From an uncultured Muribaculaceae bacterium (GTDB lineage: Bacteria > Bacteroidota > Bacteroidia > Bacteroidales > Muribaculaceae), in assembly GCA_910583795.1 (NCBI GenBank), contig CAJTZQ010000026.1, positions 1 to 47,752 of the forward strand: a stretch of 47,752 nt of DNA. Direction: 5' to 3'. Positions 25,790 to 36,000 of the stretch are shown piece after piece (the first letter of the stretch is position 1; each line of letters begins with the position of its first letter). The position numbers and the translations under genes were made by a program. Under the pieces are notes generated by a model. The model was not told where the DNA came from. It saw only the letters and a program-made list of their open reading frames with translations, and did not search any database.

Positions 25790-28435
25790 ATGAAATCGCT
25801 TGTCTTCCAATTTTTTATATTCATGACGATTCCTATTTCTTTCTGTCAATCGGTATTGGCAAGAGAAATAACCGGAACAGTGACCGACAACAACCATCGC
25901 CCACTTGCAGGAGTGATGGTAAAGACACAGTGTCAATCCGGAAAGACAGTCGGATTTATGACAACGAGGGGCGACGGGAAGTATTCAATAAATATTCCCG
26001 ATTCATTGGGAAATGAAGTGCTTTTGAGGTTTGACAAGATAGACTTTTCAGGGATTGTCATGACCTTGGAAGAGCTTTTAAGGAATCCCGACATAACACT
26101 CACCCCTGAGGGGAAAACGCTTGAGGAGATAGTTGTGTTGCCTTCCCCTATAAGGGCACATGGCGATACGGTAACCTACAGTGTAGATGCTCTTCGCCAT
26201 GTCTCTGACAGGACAATAGAAGACGTGATCCGGCATCTTCCGGGAGTAAGAGTGAGCAGTCAGGGAAGGATTTACTATAATGGAGAGGCTATCAACAATT
26301 TTTATGTTGAAGGACTCGACATGCTCGGGGGGCGCTATTCATTGGCGAGCCGAAACATACGTGCCGACGATGTGGCTTCTGTAGATATCTATGAAAACCA
26401 TCAGCCTGTGAAGGCTCTTAAAGATATCGACCCTTCAGACAAGGCTGCAATGAATCTCAAGCTTAAAAAAAGAAGTATGTTGCGTCCTACAGGCTATATA
26501 GAAGGGGGAGCCGGAATCCCTGTGGGGAAAGAACGTTGGAGAGGAGAGGCATTCAGCATGCTGATTTCACCTGCGGCACATACCTATATCACGGCGAAGG
26601 CAACGAATTTTGGATCCGGTTACGGATTTGACAACATTATTCACAATTCGCAATTCCTTGATGCGTCTTCTCCGTTTGACAATATTTATGAACTGACTCC
26701 GGTGTCTGGTCTCGGAGGAATTTCGGCTTCGCGTTTCATGGATATTCTCTCGCAAATTTATACCGTAAACACCGGGTTCAAACCGCATGATGATGCAACT
26801 ATGCGGTTGAATGTAAGTTATGAAAACGGCAGGGACCAATGGGAGGGTAAGTCTATTACCCAATATTCGGTAGGCGACACCTCTACTCCAGTGGAACTAT
26901 CGCGGGATGCTTCATCAAAAACCGGGCGTCATGAGATGAATTTAGGAGGGAGTTATGAGCTTAACAGGGGTAGCCTCTACTTGGGTGAGTCGCTTGCTTT
27001 CAGGGGATTGTGGAGCAACGGCAGTGCGCGACTGTTGAATAATCCTCCCCCCGATGTCGGTCAGTCCATTCATCTTAAACAGTTTTCATTGTCCAATAAT
27101 CTTTCATTAATCGTAAGAAAGAAAAGTACAGTCTGGCAGTTGTCAAGCCGTGTGGCATATTCGTCAGTGCCTGACAATATCCTTGATGCAGAAGATGCGC
27201 ATGGTTTGACCATGGTGCATCAACAGGCAGCCTCATCGGTAATGGCTACGTATCATAACACATCGTTTTCGTTTTCGGCAGGCAGACATTCGATTCTCGG
27301 CATAGACCTCAGCATTGGGACACGCCACACGGGCCTTGATTCATATAATATTATAAATGGGAACGGTATCAGAAATGACATTAACCGACAGAGGGGAGAC
27401 AAGGTTCAGGTAGACCTGGGTCCTTATTGGCAGCTCACTTCGTCAAAGATAGTTTTGCGAGTGGATGTCCCGGTTCAATTAAAATATCTGGGCATCTCCA
27501 GGCTTGATCCTGAAAGATTTGAAAACGGCAGGTTTAATAACATGAGAGTGAATCCTGGATTAAGGGTTCGTTTGAACTATGCTGTTTCAAACTCTTTGAA
27601 GATGAATATGTCATTAGGACGGTCGGAATCATCAGGAGATATCGGTGATTTTATTCTTGCTCCCGTATATTCCAGCTATCGTCAGAAGTCTGTCAGGGGA
27701 ACCGGTGCCCTTTCCAGTTCCTCTTCATGGAACGGCACACTGTTTGCTGAATACCGCGATGCATTGAATGGTTTTTTCGGGAGTGTCAGACTGATGGCGC
27801 GCAGGAGTAGGTCGGGACTCATTATGTCAAAGACCGTCTCGGAGGAATCTGAAGAAATAGAAGCGGTTGCGCACAAAAACGGCAGGACTGTGGTTCAAGG
27901 AGTTTTGAATGTCTCCAAGCTGGTGGGGAGGTCCACATTAAAACTTAATGTGGAGAATACAAGATTGTATGGTAAGACGATAAGAAACGGCAAGGAATAT
28001 TCTCTATCCAACGATAGTTGGAATGTAGAGGCAAGTGCCACTTTGGAGATGATAGGGAAGAAACTTAGTATAGACCCCATTGCTGTATGGAATATTAACA
28101 GAAGCAGTTTCAACGCGCCGGGGACAAGGAATGGAAAGCTGCATAACTGGAAAGTCTCTTCGCCCGTGGCTGTACATCCCGTCAGAGGTCTTGAGATAAA
28201 GTTGTTGCCATGGTTCTCTGCTAATCAACAGTATGACGGGGATTATTTCAAATCTTTTTTTCTGGATGCGTCGGCACGTTATTCTGTAAAGCGATGGCAG
28301 TTTGAAGCGAGACTAAGTAATCTTACGGACAGAAGGAAACTAATAATAGCAGATATTTCGGACATGGCAGTCTACACCGATGTGCTTCGGCTCAGGGGAC
28401 TTGAGACGCTCTTCACGGTGAAATATTCTTTCTGA
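25790..28435 (+). CDS. TonB-dependent receptor with carboxypeptidase-like N-domain
   Basis: 881 residues. Signal peptide to ~24 (SVLA|REITG), then a carboxypeptidase-regulatory-like domain (EITGTVTDNNHRPLAGVMV) to ~105. The plug follows with DTVTYSVDALRHVSDRTIEDV, IRHLPGVRV and YNGEAINNFYVEGLDMLGG, a pattern of the non-Sus receptors paired with GLPGLI proteins. The barrel ends in KYSF. No canonical TonB box is obvious. There is no SusD gene, so the ligand is probably not a large glycan. With the small peptide and GLPGLI genes it forms a likely operon. It could import or export a small peptide or metal complex, which is inference. Confidence 0.88.
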   Translation: MKSLVFQFFIFMTIPISFCQSVLAREITGTVTDNNHRPLAGVMVKTQCQSGKTVGFMTTRGDGKYSINIPDSLGNEVLLRFDKIDFSGIVMTLEELLRNPDITLTPEGKTLEEIVVLPSPIRAHGDTVTYSVDALRHVSDRTIEDVIRHLPGVRVSSQGRIYYNGEAINNFYVEGLDMLGGRYSLASRNIRADDVASVDIYENHQPVKALKDIDPSDKAAMNLKLKKRSMLRPTGYIEGGAGIPVGKERWRGEAFSMLISPAAHTYITAKATNFGSGYGFDNIIHNSQFLDASSPFDNIYELTPVSGLGGISASRFMDILSQIYTVNTGFKPHDDATMRLNVSYENGRDQWEGKSITQYSVGDTSTPVELSRDASSKTGRHEMNLGGSYELNRGSLYLGESLAFRGLWSNGSARLLNNPPPDVGQSIHLKQFSLSNNLSLIVRKKSTVWQLSSRVAYSSVPDNILDAEDAHGLTMVHQQAASSVMATYHNTSFSFSAGRHSILGIDLSIGTRHTGLDSYNIINGNGIRNDINRQRGDKVQVDLGPYWQLTSSKIVLRVDVPVQLKYLGISRLDPERFENGRFNNMRVNPGLRVRLNYAVSNSLKMNMSLGRSESSGDIGDFILAPVYSSYRQKSVRGTGALSSSSSWNGTLFAEYRDALNGFFGSVRLMARRSRSGLIMSKTVSEESEEIEAVAHKNGRTVVQGVLNVSKLVGRSTLKLNVENTRLYGKTIRNGKEYSLSNDSWNVEASATLEMIGKKLSIDPIAVWNINRSSFNAPGTRNGKLHNWKVSSPVAVHPVRGLEIKLLPWFSANQQYDGDYFKSFFLDASARYSVKRWQFEARLSNLTDRRKLIIADISDMAVYTDVLRLRGLETLFTVKYSF

Positions 28436-28488
28436 ATCAAGATTTATGAGACAAAAAGGCTGCAACGTGATTGACGTTTGATATAATG

Positions 28489-28560
28489 TAGGGACATCGC
28501 TTTGCGATGCTGTGTATGATAATCAAAATCTTAATTTAACATGCCAAAGGCATGTCCCTA
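28489..28560. repeat. REP-like pair of hairpins in inverted order
   Basis: Two short hairpins (CATCGCTTTGCGATG at 28495-28509 and CATGCCAAAGGCATG) sit inside outer inverted arms TAGGGACAT (28489-28497) and ATGTCCCTA (28552-28560). The design, two palindromes facing each other across ~30 bp, matches bacterial repetitive extragenic palindromes. It follows the receptor gene and lies immediately left of the insertion sequence. Confidence 0.6.
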
Positions 28561-28580
28561 TATAGGGTCAATAATGAACC

Positions 28581-28621
28581 GACCCCTAAAAGTTAGACAA
28601 ATAACTTTTAGGGGTCTTTTT
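28581..28621 (+). terminator. Terminator hairpin at the left end of the IS, just before orfA
   Basis: GACCCCTAAAAGTT (28581-28594) pairs perfectly with AACTTTTAGGGGTC (28603-28616) across an 8-nt loop and is followed by TTTTT and then, one base later, the orfA ATG. This is a strong rho-independent terminator shape reading rightward. It re-uses the left inverted repeat as its first arm. It should stop outside transcription from entering orfA. Confidence 0.75.
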
Positions 28622-28622
28622 C

Positions 28623-29144
28623 ATGGCACGAAGTTTTGAAGAACGCCTGAATGTAGTACTTCAGGCAAAAGAGGGAAAGCCGATACGTACGTTTTCACGT
28701 GAATATTCACTCCACGAAACCAAAATTATGGAGTGGGTTAGAAAATATGACAAATATGGTCAAGATGGGTTAAAAAAACAGCCCAATATCAAGGCTTCAG
28801 GAGAATTAAAAGAAAGATTGGTTAGGCTGGTACTGGAAAAAGTCGTAACTTTGTCTCAGATTGTTGTGGACTCCCGAGTCAGCCGCACAGCTCTTGAACG
28901 ATGGGTGCGTCAAGCTCGAAGCCATGGCTACTCCATCCTCCATGAAATAAGGCCGAAGGACCGTCCGCTCAAAGGAACAATGGCACGACCAAGGAAGAAA
29001 GAACCACAGACAGAACTTGAGAAACTTCAGGCGGAGAACCTACGTCTGAAGGCTGAGAACGCGCTGCTAAAAAAAGTGAGGGCTTTAGTCGAGAAAGAAG
29101 AAGCCCGAGCACGTCTCAATGGGCAAAAGCCATCGACGAACTAA
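28623..29144 (+). CDS. IS3-family transposase OrfA
   Basis: 173 residues. Two helix-turn-helix segments (IRTFSREYSLHETKIMEWV at ~22-40 and VTLSQIVVDSRVSRTALERWV at ~74-94) bind the element ends. A leucine-zipper stretch (LEKLQAENLRLKAENALLKK) follows at ~132-152. The slippery AAAAAAA lies at codons for KK just after the zipper, where ribosomes can move to the -1 frame and make the OrfAB fusion. Without slippage OrfA ends 22 codons later. Confidence 0.92.
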   Translation: MARSFEERLNVVLQAKEGKPIRTFSREYSLHETKIMEWVRKYDKYGQDGLKKQPNIKASGELKERLVRLVLEKVVTLSQIVVDSRVSRTALERWVRQARSHGYSILHEIRPKDRPLKGTMARPRKKEPQTELEKLQAENLRLKAENALLKKVRALVEKEEARARLNGQKPSTN

Positions 29145-29167
29145 GGTCAGAATACCCTCTTGACTTA

Positions 29168-29968
29168 TTGCTTGAGTTAAGAAAGATGGCTCGCTCCGTG
29201 TTTTATTACCATCTTAAGCGACTAAAGACCAAGGATAAATATGTCATAGAAAAAGAGAATATTAAATCTATTTTTCATGAGCATAAGGGTCGATATGGTT
29301 ATCGCCGTGTCACTGCAGAGATGCGCAATTGCGGATTTATAATCAATCACAAGACGGTGCAACGATTAATGAACTCCATGTGTCTTAAAAGCCAGATACG
29401 CAAGGTCCGTTATCGTTCGTATAAGGACGACGTCGGTAAGATTGCCCCAAATATAATAAACATGGACTTTGTTGCCACAGCACCCAATCAGAAATGGGCA
29501 ACCGATGTCACCCAAATAAACATCGGAACTGCCAAACTATATCTCTCACCTATACTTGATATGTTCAATGGAGAAATAATATCCTATAACATCTCTAAAT
29601 CTCCTAATTTAGAGCAAATATATGATATGCTTGACAAGGCTTTTGCAAAATATGACAATCTTGATGGTCTGATAATCCACTCCGATCAAGGCTGGCAATA
29701 CCAACATTTTGGATACAGGCAGCCCTTGAAAAAATATCATATAACTCAAAGTATGTCACAAAAAGAGAATTGTCTTGACAATGCAATGGCGGAGAACTTC
29801 TTCGGCATTATGAAATTAGAACTCCAATATGCCGAAATTTTTGATTCGCCCGAAGCCTTTATAAGGGCTTTAGAGGAATATATAGAAAATTATAACAATA
29901 AAAGAATCAAATCCAGGTTAAAAGGAAAGAGTCCGGTGCAATACCGAACTCTTTCTATAACAAGATAA
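29168..29968 (+). CDS. IS3-family transposase OrfB (DDE integrase), made by -1 frameshift
   Basis: 266 residues are shown from a TTG; there is no ATG before MARSVFY. The frame is open back to the A7 run at 29069, so the natural product is an OrfAB fusion with about 32 more residues in front. The catalytic triad is visible: WATDVTQI (first Asp), LIIHSDQGWQY (second Asp) and NCLDNAMAENFFGIMK (Glu), with HTH_21 and rve domains. A possible stimulatory stem (GGGCTT ... AAGCCC, 29080-29107) follows the slippery site at a suitable distance. Confidence 0.92.
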   Translation: MLELRKMARSVFYYHLKRLKTKDKYVIEKENIKSIFHEHKGRYGYRRVTAEMRNCGFIINHKTVQRLMNSMCLKSQIRKVRYRSYKDDVGKIAPNIINMDFVATAPNQKWATDVTQINIGTAKLYLSPILDMFNGEIISYNISKSPNLEQIYDMLDKAFAKYDNLDGLIIHSDQGWQYQHFGYRQPLKKYHITQSMSQKENCLDNAMAENFFGIMKLELQYAEIFDSPEAFIRALEEYIENYNNKRIKSRLKGKSPVQYRTLSITR

Positions 29969-30033
29969 TGTTTAACCTGTCCAACTTTTAGGGGTCACTT
30001 CAGCTTTTAAAGGTTACCTTAAGTTTGAAGTTT

Positions 30034-33000
30034 TTATTTTATTTCGATTTTTCTGCTTGTCCTGTGAGTGCCGGAGTAGATCAAAATCACATGTATGCCC
30101 GACGGAAGACCGTCTACACTGATTGACGAACCATTTGGCGCAGATAAAGAATGTTCCTTCATCCCACACATATCGTAGATCTCCACACGATCTATGGCAC
30201 TTGTATCACCGCTTATGACAAGCGATCCGTTTTCAACAGAGACATTGTATTCCCCTCCGTAGACATTTCCTACCGATGAAGAATCTATAGTTAATGCCAA
30301 CGGCTCTTTAAGAGATCCTGCAGGATCTTCTGAGAATGTGATGGTCCGGTTGAGGATATATTCGTCGCCTGTTTTATTTGATATTACTCTGAACGAAATG
30401 AGGTCTCCAGGATTTCCGAAGACACTAATCATTGTCAGTCTATCTACAGGCACACCGATGCCGCGACATTCGTCTCCGCAGAAAGCCCCAATCACATATT
30501 CTCCTTCGGAAGCCGGAATACCGTCTTCCGTTTCCAGACAGGAAGTGACAGGCATGACTGAAGGATATGCGCCTCTATTTATTTTCCATACCTGCTCTGC
30601 TTCATCTGAGGTGGCTTGCGTTGCATTGTCAGAACTCAAAGTATTGTATGTGAATTCTTTGTTTGACCCGCTGAGATACATATATCCGTGTCCCAAAAGG
30701 AGTTGTGAAAGATTCCCTACCCAGTTGCCTTCCGCATCAACCTGAGAGAACCCTTCCCTGCCTACTATCATGTCTCCTTCCTCAATTTCAAGATTGGCAA
30801 ACATATCAGTAATCGGGAAAGCATCATTTTCTGAATGACATCCGATCCAGTTCCAGCCCTTGTGAAGTTTCACTTTTGTAGCAGGGTCGAAAGATATTCC
30901 TGAGATAGATATCTGAGTGTCTTCACCTGAGGTCATCACTTTGTAAGCCTCAAGAGGATGAAGGTTTTCAAGATTTCCGACAAATCCTGACTGGGGGTCG
31001 CGTATGGCCTCTTCAGACTGAGAGAGTATTCTTGAGACATTGTCGCTTATGACGGAAGCAACGGGAATGTCATTCTCGACATTGTGAGAAATCCAGTTCC
31101 ATCCCTCTTCAAGATTCCTTGTCACGTTTGTTTTCTTCAGTCCATATTCAAGTTCTACCGGATCGGAAAAATTGCCTTCACATTCTGCCACTGCATGTAA
31201 AAGAACGGACTCATCCGCGATAGATATGGGAGAAGCATATATCTGCCTGGTATCGCTATCTGTGGGATCTGTGCCGTCAGTGGTGAAATATATAGAGGCT
31301 CCTTTAGTCTGAGAAGTAAGATCTATAAGTTCGGATCTGTAAAGTTTTGAGCCGGATTCTCTTGAACTTTTAGGATCGAACACCCAAAGGGGATGGCTTC
31401 CGATATTTAATACAGCAGGCGAGGAGACGTCGTCCGCACATGCATATACGGAGAATGGAGCAACTGCTGACGAAGATTCAACTGCCTTTGATAGCGCGCT
31501 TCCGTCATCGTTTATGAGATATGGAGAGCTTTGAACAGATTTCCCGTTGAACGACCCGTAGAGGGTGAATCCTGATCCGGTGGCTTTCAATTCTTCCGGC
31601 TGTGGGGATGTCGTGATATCATATTCGAGTTGATCGCCTGTTGACTTCCCTTTTGCAGAGAAAGTTACAGACATGCTTTCGAAGGGAGCATGCATGTTGG
31701 CGAAATATGGAGTATTGGCTACAATATTTTCAGCAGGAGAAAGACTTGAGTCAGATTCGCCAGAGAAAGACATAATATTCAGGACTTTTTCTCCACGTGG
31801 AGTAAAGTCTTCGCCATACACGATTTCGTCAGGAGTAAACGGCAAAATTATTCCTTTCCAGCCACCGCCCACTGTTTTTGTGCTTCCGGGGATGTCTATA
31901 GAGAGCGAGATACTATGGTCGGCAAGACTGAAACTTGCAGGGGCTTCGAAAGGATAGTTGCCTGAAAGTTCGATGTCGCCTGTTGCAACACGTGCTCCGG
32001 ATTTATTTATGATTACATTTTTAATACCGCTCAAATCTTCCGACCAATTTTCCGGAAGATATATCAGGCAGTTGGGATTGATGCCGATGAAAGAATCAGC
32101 CGCTATGCGTGCGTTTGCGGAGGATCTTGTCGATGTGTCAGTCTTGTCGTTGTCTGACGATACTCCGAGAATGGTTATGCTTGTAAGAGACGAGCAGCCG
32201 TCGAAAGCACCGTCTCCAATGCTTGACACTCCTGGAAGAGTGATTGTTCCGAGATTTGAACAGCCGGCAAAAGCGTTGTCGCCTATTGTTTTGACATTTC
32301 CGGGGATAACTATATCCCTGAGCTGAGTCATTCCGGATAATGCGTTTGCGGGAATTATGTCATTTTCGAGTCCTGACATATTGATTGATTCAAGCGAAAC
32401 GAATTTCTCTCGGATTTCAGAGAATGCAGTCTCATCCAATGTGCCGGTGATGGAGATATCGGAGATAGTTTTTGCCGCCTCATTGCTTACGAGCGAAATT
32501 TCTTCAGCAGAGAGCAGAGATCCATCGCTTATCCGGGGAGAAGCAGTGATTTCTATTTGAGTGTCTCCCTGAAGGTTGCTAATCACATACAATCCGTTTT
32601 CATCGGGGATAAGATTGGTTTCAACAGTCTTATATTCAGGAGAATTTCCTACTTTTGTCATTATTTTGCTGACCGACTTGACATTTATGTCAAGATTATC
32701 GGATTCTGAATTAAGTCTGAATTTATAATCTTCCCCTTCTTTATAGAGTGTGGGACGCTGTTCGGAGCCCTCTACAAAAAGTTCCATCCAGACTTCTTTC
32801 CACACATTTTCCTCATTCACATCAACAAACTCCGCGCTTATGTTAGATGGAAGTTTGAAATTGATGGGATAATGGAATACTACCTTGATCACATGATCCT
32901 GAGGATATCTCCTTGATGTTTCGGAATAGCTTGGATCAAAGATCACACCGTGTTGTCCGTATCTCACGGATGAATAAGACGAACCGCCATAGGTATAATA

Positions 33001-36000
33001 TGTCACTTCATAATCGTTGTCATATACCCTGAATGCCACATTCGGCCTGCGCACCGGATTTGTAGACTTGGTGCTGTTTGGCAAGCCTACATTGACTGTG
33101 GTATTCATTTTGGGGATTTTTGTGAGCGTGAAATACTCATTATAGTTGAATGAGCGTTCCGGATCTATCTGGATATTGTAGAATGGTTCGGAGGTTGAAA
33201 GTCCGAGAGAGTTCCAGAAGCTTGCCTGTTGGTAATATTGTTCGGCACCTTCCGGGACTTCGAGAGTTATCTGTGACGAATTGTCGGGGAAAGGATTCAT
33301 GTTGCCGGTTACCGGCGGTTTTGCCCCGTTCATTATTATTTTATTTAAAGCGGAACATGTTGAAAATGCCCCTGCTCCAACATATGTCACTGTAGCAGGA
33401 ATTGTGATTTCTTTCAGTGCCGTGCAACGATAGAACGCGTTCTCCTCAATATTCACGAGATTTGAGGGTAGAATAATAGTTTGAAGTGCTGTCTCGGTTG
33501 TCTCAGTAGATGCGAATGCGCTGGAGGGAATAGCATTGGCAAGATCTCCCGCGCCTTTGATTGTCAGATCGGCAAGATCAAGGTCTACGATAGTCGAAGC
33601 GTGTTTGCGCAAGGCGTTGAAATCTTCCGATCTCATCACCCCTATTATTTTCAGTCTGGATGGACATTGGGCTATTTTTGCATCCAACTCGCCTTCTTTC
33701 ACATTGACCATGGTGTATGCGTCAGATCCCATAGGGTTTACTTGGATAGCAATTTCCATATCCTCCACAACCGCCGGTATTGAAATATTGGCTATAGGGG
33801 CTTCCACTATTGTATTGATACCGTTTATGGCAATGGTTATGCGGTCGTCGACTGATACCGGAGTCACTTTCATAGAGAACGGCATGCCTCTCACAACACG
33901 TGTCGCACCACCTTCTATCGCAGCTCCTTCAACCTTTTCTGGCATATTGATATTGTGGTAGACCACACGATTGCCTATGGCGTCAATATGGTCGTTGATT
34001 GTATCGTTGTCGGCGTTTACAAGGTTCCATTTTTTCTTGTCGACAGAAGTGACAATACGAACAAGGTTGCCTTCACGGACAGTGGATTCTTTCACCTGGC
34101 AGGTGAAATTAGCAGGAAGATTGCCGAAATTATATATGCTGTTGTATACTATCGGGGAGATAAGTTCTTTTATCGCACCGTTTTTATCAGTAAGAGCGGC
34201 GCAGTAATATGCATCTGCGTTATCTGAGGGGATTGCCAATGCGTTCGCACGGATAGTAAAGGATTTCCCGGCTACCACATTCACGAGGTCTGTCACCAAT
34301 CCAACCCCTCCGGCTGCGCCGGTGATTTTCCACGGGGAATCTGCACCTGCGGAGTCAGGCTTACGGAAATCCACATGAATAAGAGTATTGGCGTTGATCA
34401 CCGTTTTGAACACTCCGTCTTGATCAGGATAGATCCGGTTGTTGTTGGCATATATTTCAACTATGTCATCCCCATAGGAATCTTCGGTCTCTATTTTAAA
34501 TTGATATTGAGACCCGGGTGCGGTTTCTGTTGTTTCGGAAATTGGAATAAATCTTATTCCCGGTGAATCCTGAAGCATCACACTGTAAGATTGCGGGTCG
34601 ACAGGATTCTCTTCGATGATTTCTTTAAATTCTTTCCAGTAGTCTTTGTTGCGGTATGCTTCAGATGCCCCGACTGGCACTATCAGCTTTGTTTTGGGAG
34701 TCCCTTGGAATACACACCAGTTTATCCATGTAGGGGAGGGACGTCGAGCTATGACTTCATGCAAGGCATCACAACCGAGGAATATGTTATACTCAATAGT
34801 TGTTACAGAAGCTGGTATTTCCACAGATGTAAGGCCAGAATAGCTGAAGCATCCGTTTTTGAGAGTGTTGATATTTTTCGGAAGTATTATCTGAGTCAGA
34901 GAACTGCATCCTTTCAGAGCTTTTGCGGGAATTGCGTTGGCAGGGTCGGCTCCGCTTGCAGTTATGCTTGCAGATGATAAGTCGAGGCGGGAGAGCTTCA
35001 TTTTCTCACGGATGAAAGAGAAGTCTTCGGCGTTTATGGTTCCGTAGAGTGTAAGATCTTTTATCGTGGCAGATTCTGTCTCACTGATAATCTGCGATAG
35101 CTTGCCTGACTGCACCCAGATATTCCGTTTGTAGACCACATCTGCGGCGTTTTGGACTAAGATTGAGATTTCCTGATTTTCTACAACATTAGTGAGCCTG
35201 TAAGAATTGTCGGGCTCGGGAGAAAGGATAAAGCCGTTAGCTTTTACCGTAACCACATTTTCCGGAGATAAGGATACGACTTTAAATGAGAAATCTCTAC
35301 CTTTGATCACTTGATTGGCGGGCGTTGTGATCTCTACTCCATCGACCGACGCCGGGATATTGATATTGAAGTAAGGTACATCATTCCCTTTTGCTCGTAT
35401 TTCCCCTGTTGTCATCAAGTCGTTGGCTACTTTGAGCCATTTCTCTGAATTTGTTTCTTTTGTGACGAGGCGGACCACGTCATTGTCGGAAATTGTGGCG
35501 TCAGAAGGTACAGTGAATGAGATATCTGTATATTTCAATATATTTAGAGACGCTATATTGATATTTTTACCTTCGCTTAGAAGTTGTTTTAAAGAACCGT
35601 CGGAATTGAAAAGAGCAACGGCGAGAGTTCCCGAGAAATTATTGTTGGAAATATTTTTCAAGGCACCTGCCCTCACCGAATATGTAGATCCGGGGTTGAT
35701 GTCGGAAGTGTCGATGGTGATTCCGATCTGACGTTCGTCGCTTGTGATATGAATGGGCGACCATTCGTCGGATGAAGATGCCGGCTTGATATTATAAACG
35801 ATTGTTGTCAGATTGTTGAACGCATAAGAATTGCTAACCGTAGGATTGAGAGCGTCAGATGCATAGAACCCGTCTGCTGCTCCTCCCCAGCCCCAGTTGA
35901 TATGGAAATATGCCGTAGGACCGTGCATTTCATAACCGTCGCAAACGAACGCATGTCCCACCGACACATCTTGCCCGCAATAAAGGACCGGTCTGTTCTC

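Larger units (their letters stand above)
28575..30002 (+). mobile_element. IS3-family insertion sequence (about 1428 bp)
   Basis: Imperfect 25-bp terminal inverted repeats: TGAACCGACCCCTAAAAG... at 28575-28599 and the inverse of TGAAGTGACCCCTAAAAG... at 29978-30002, matching at 21 of 25 positions. Inside are overlapping orfA and orfB in the 0 and -1 frames and an A7 slippery run at 29069-29075. The layout and DDE residues place it in IS3, probably the IS150-like group. A 3-5 bp target duplication is not evident at the chosen ends. Both reading frames are intact, so it may be active. It lies 31 bp from the stop codon of the C10 protease gene. Confidence 0.9.

Noticed and set aside
25735..26016. 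93-codon open frame overlapping the TonB receptor start
   Set aside because: Out of frame with the receptor and made of its codons; the receptor frame carries the signal peptide and domain.
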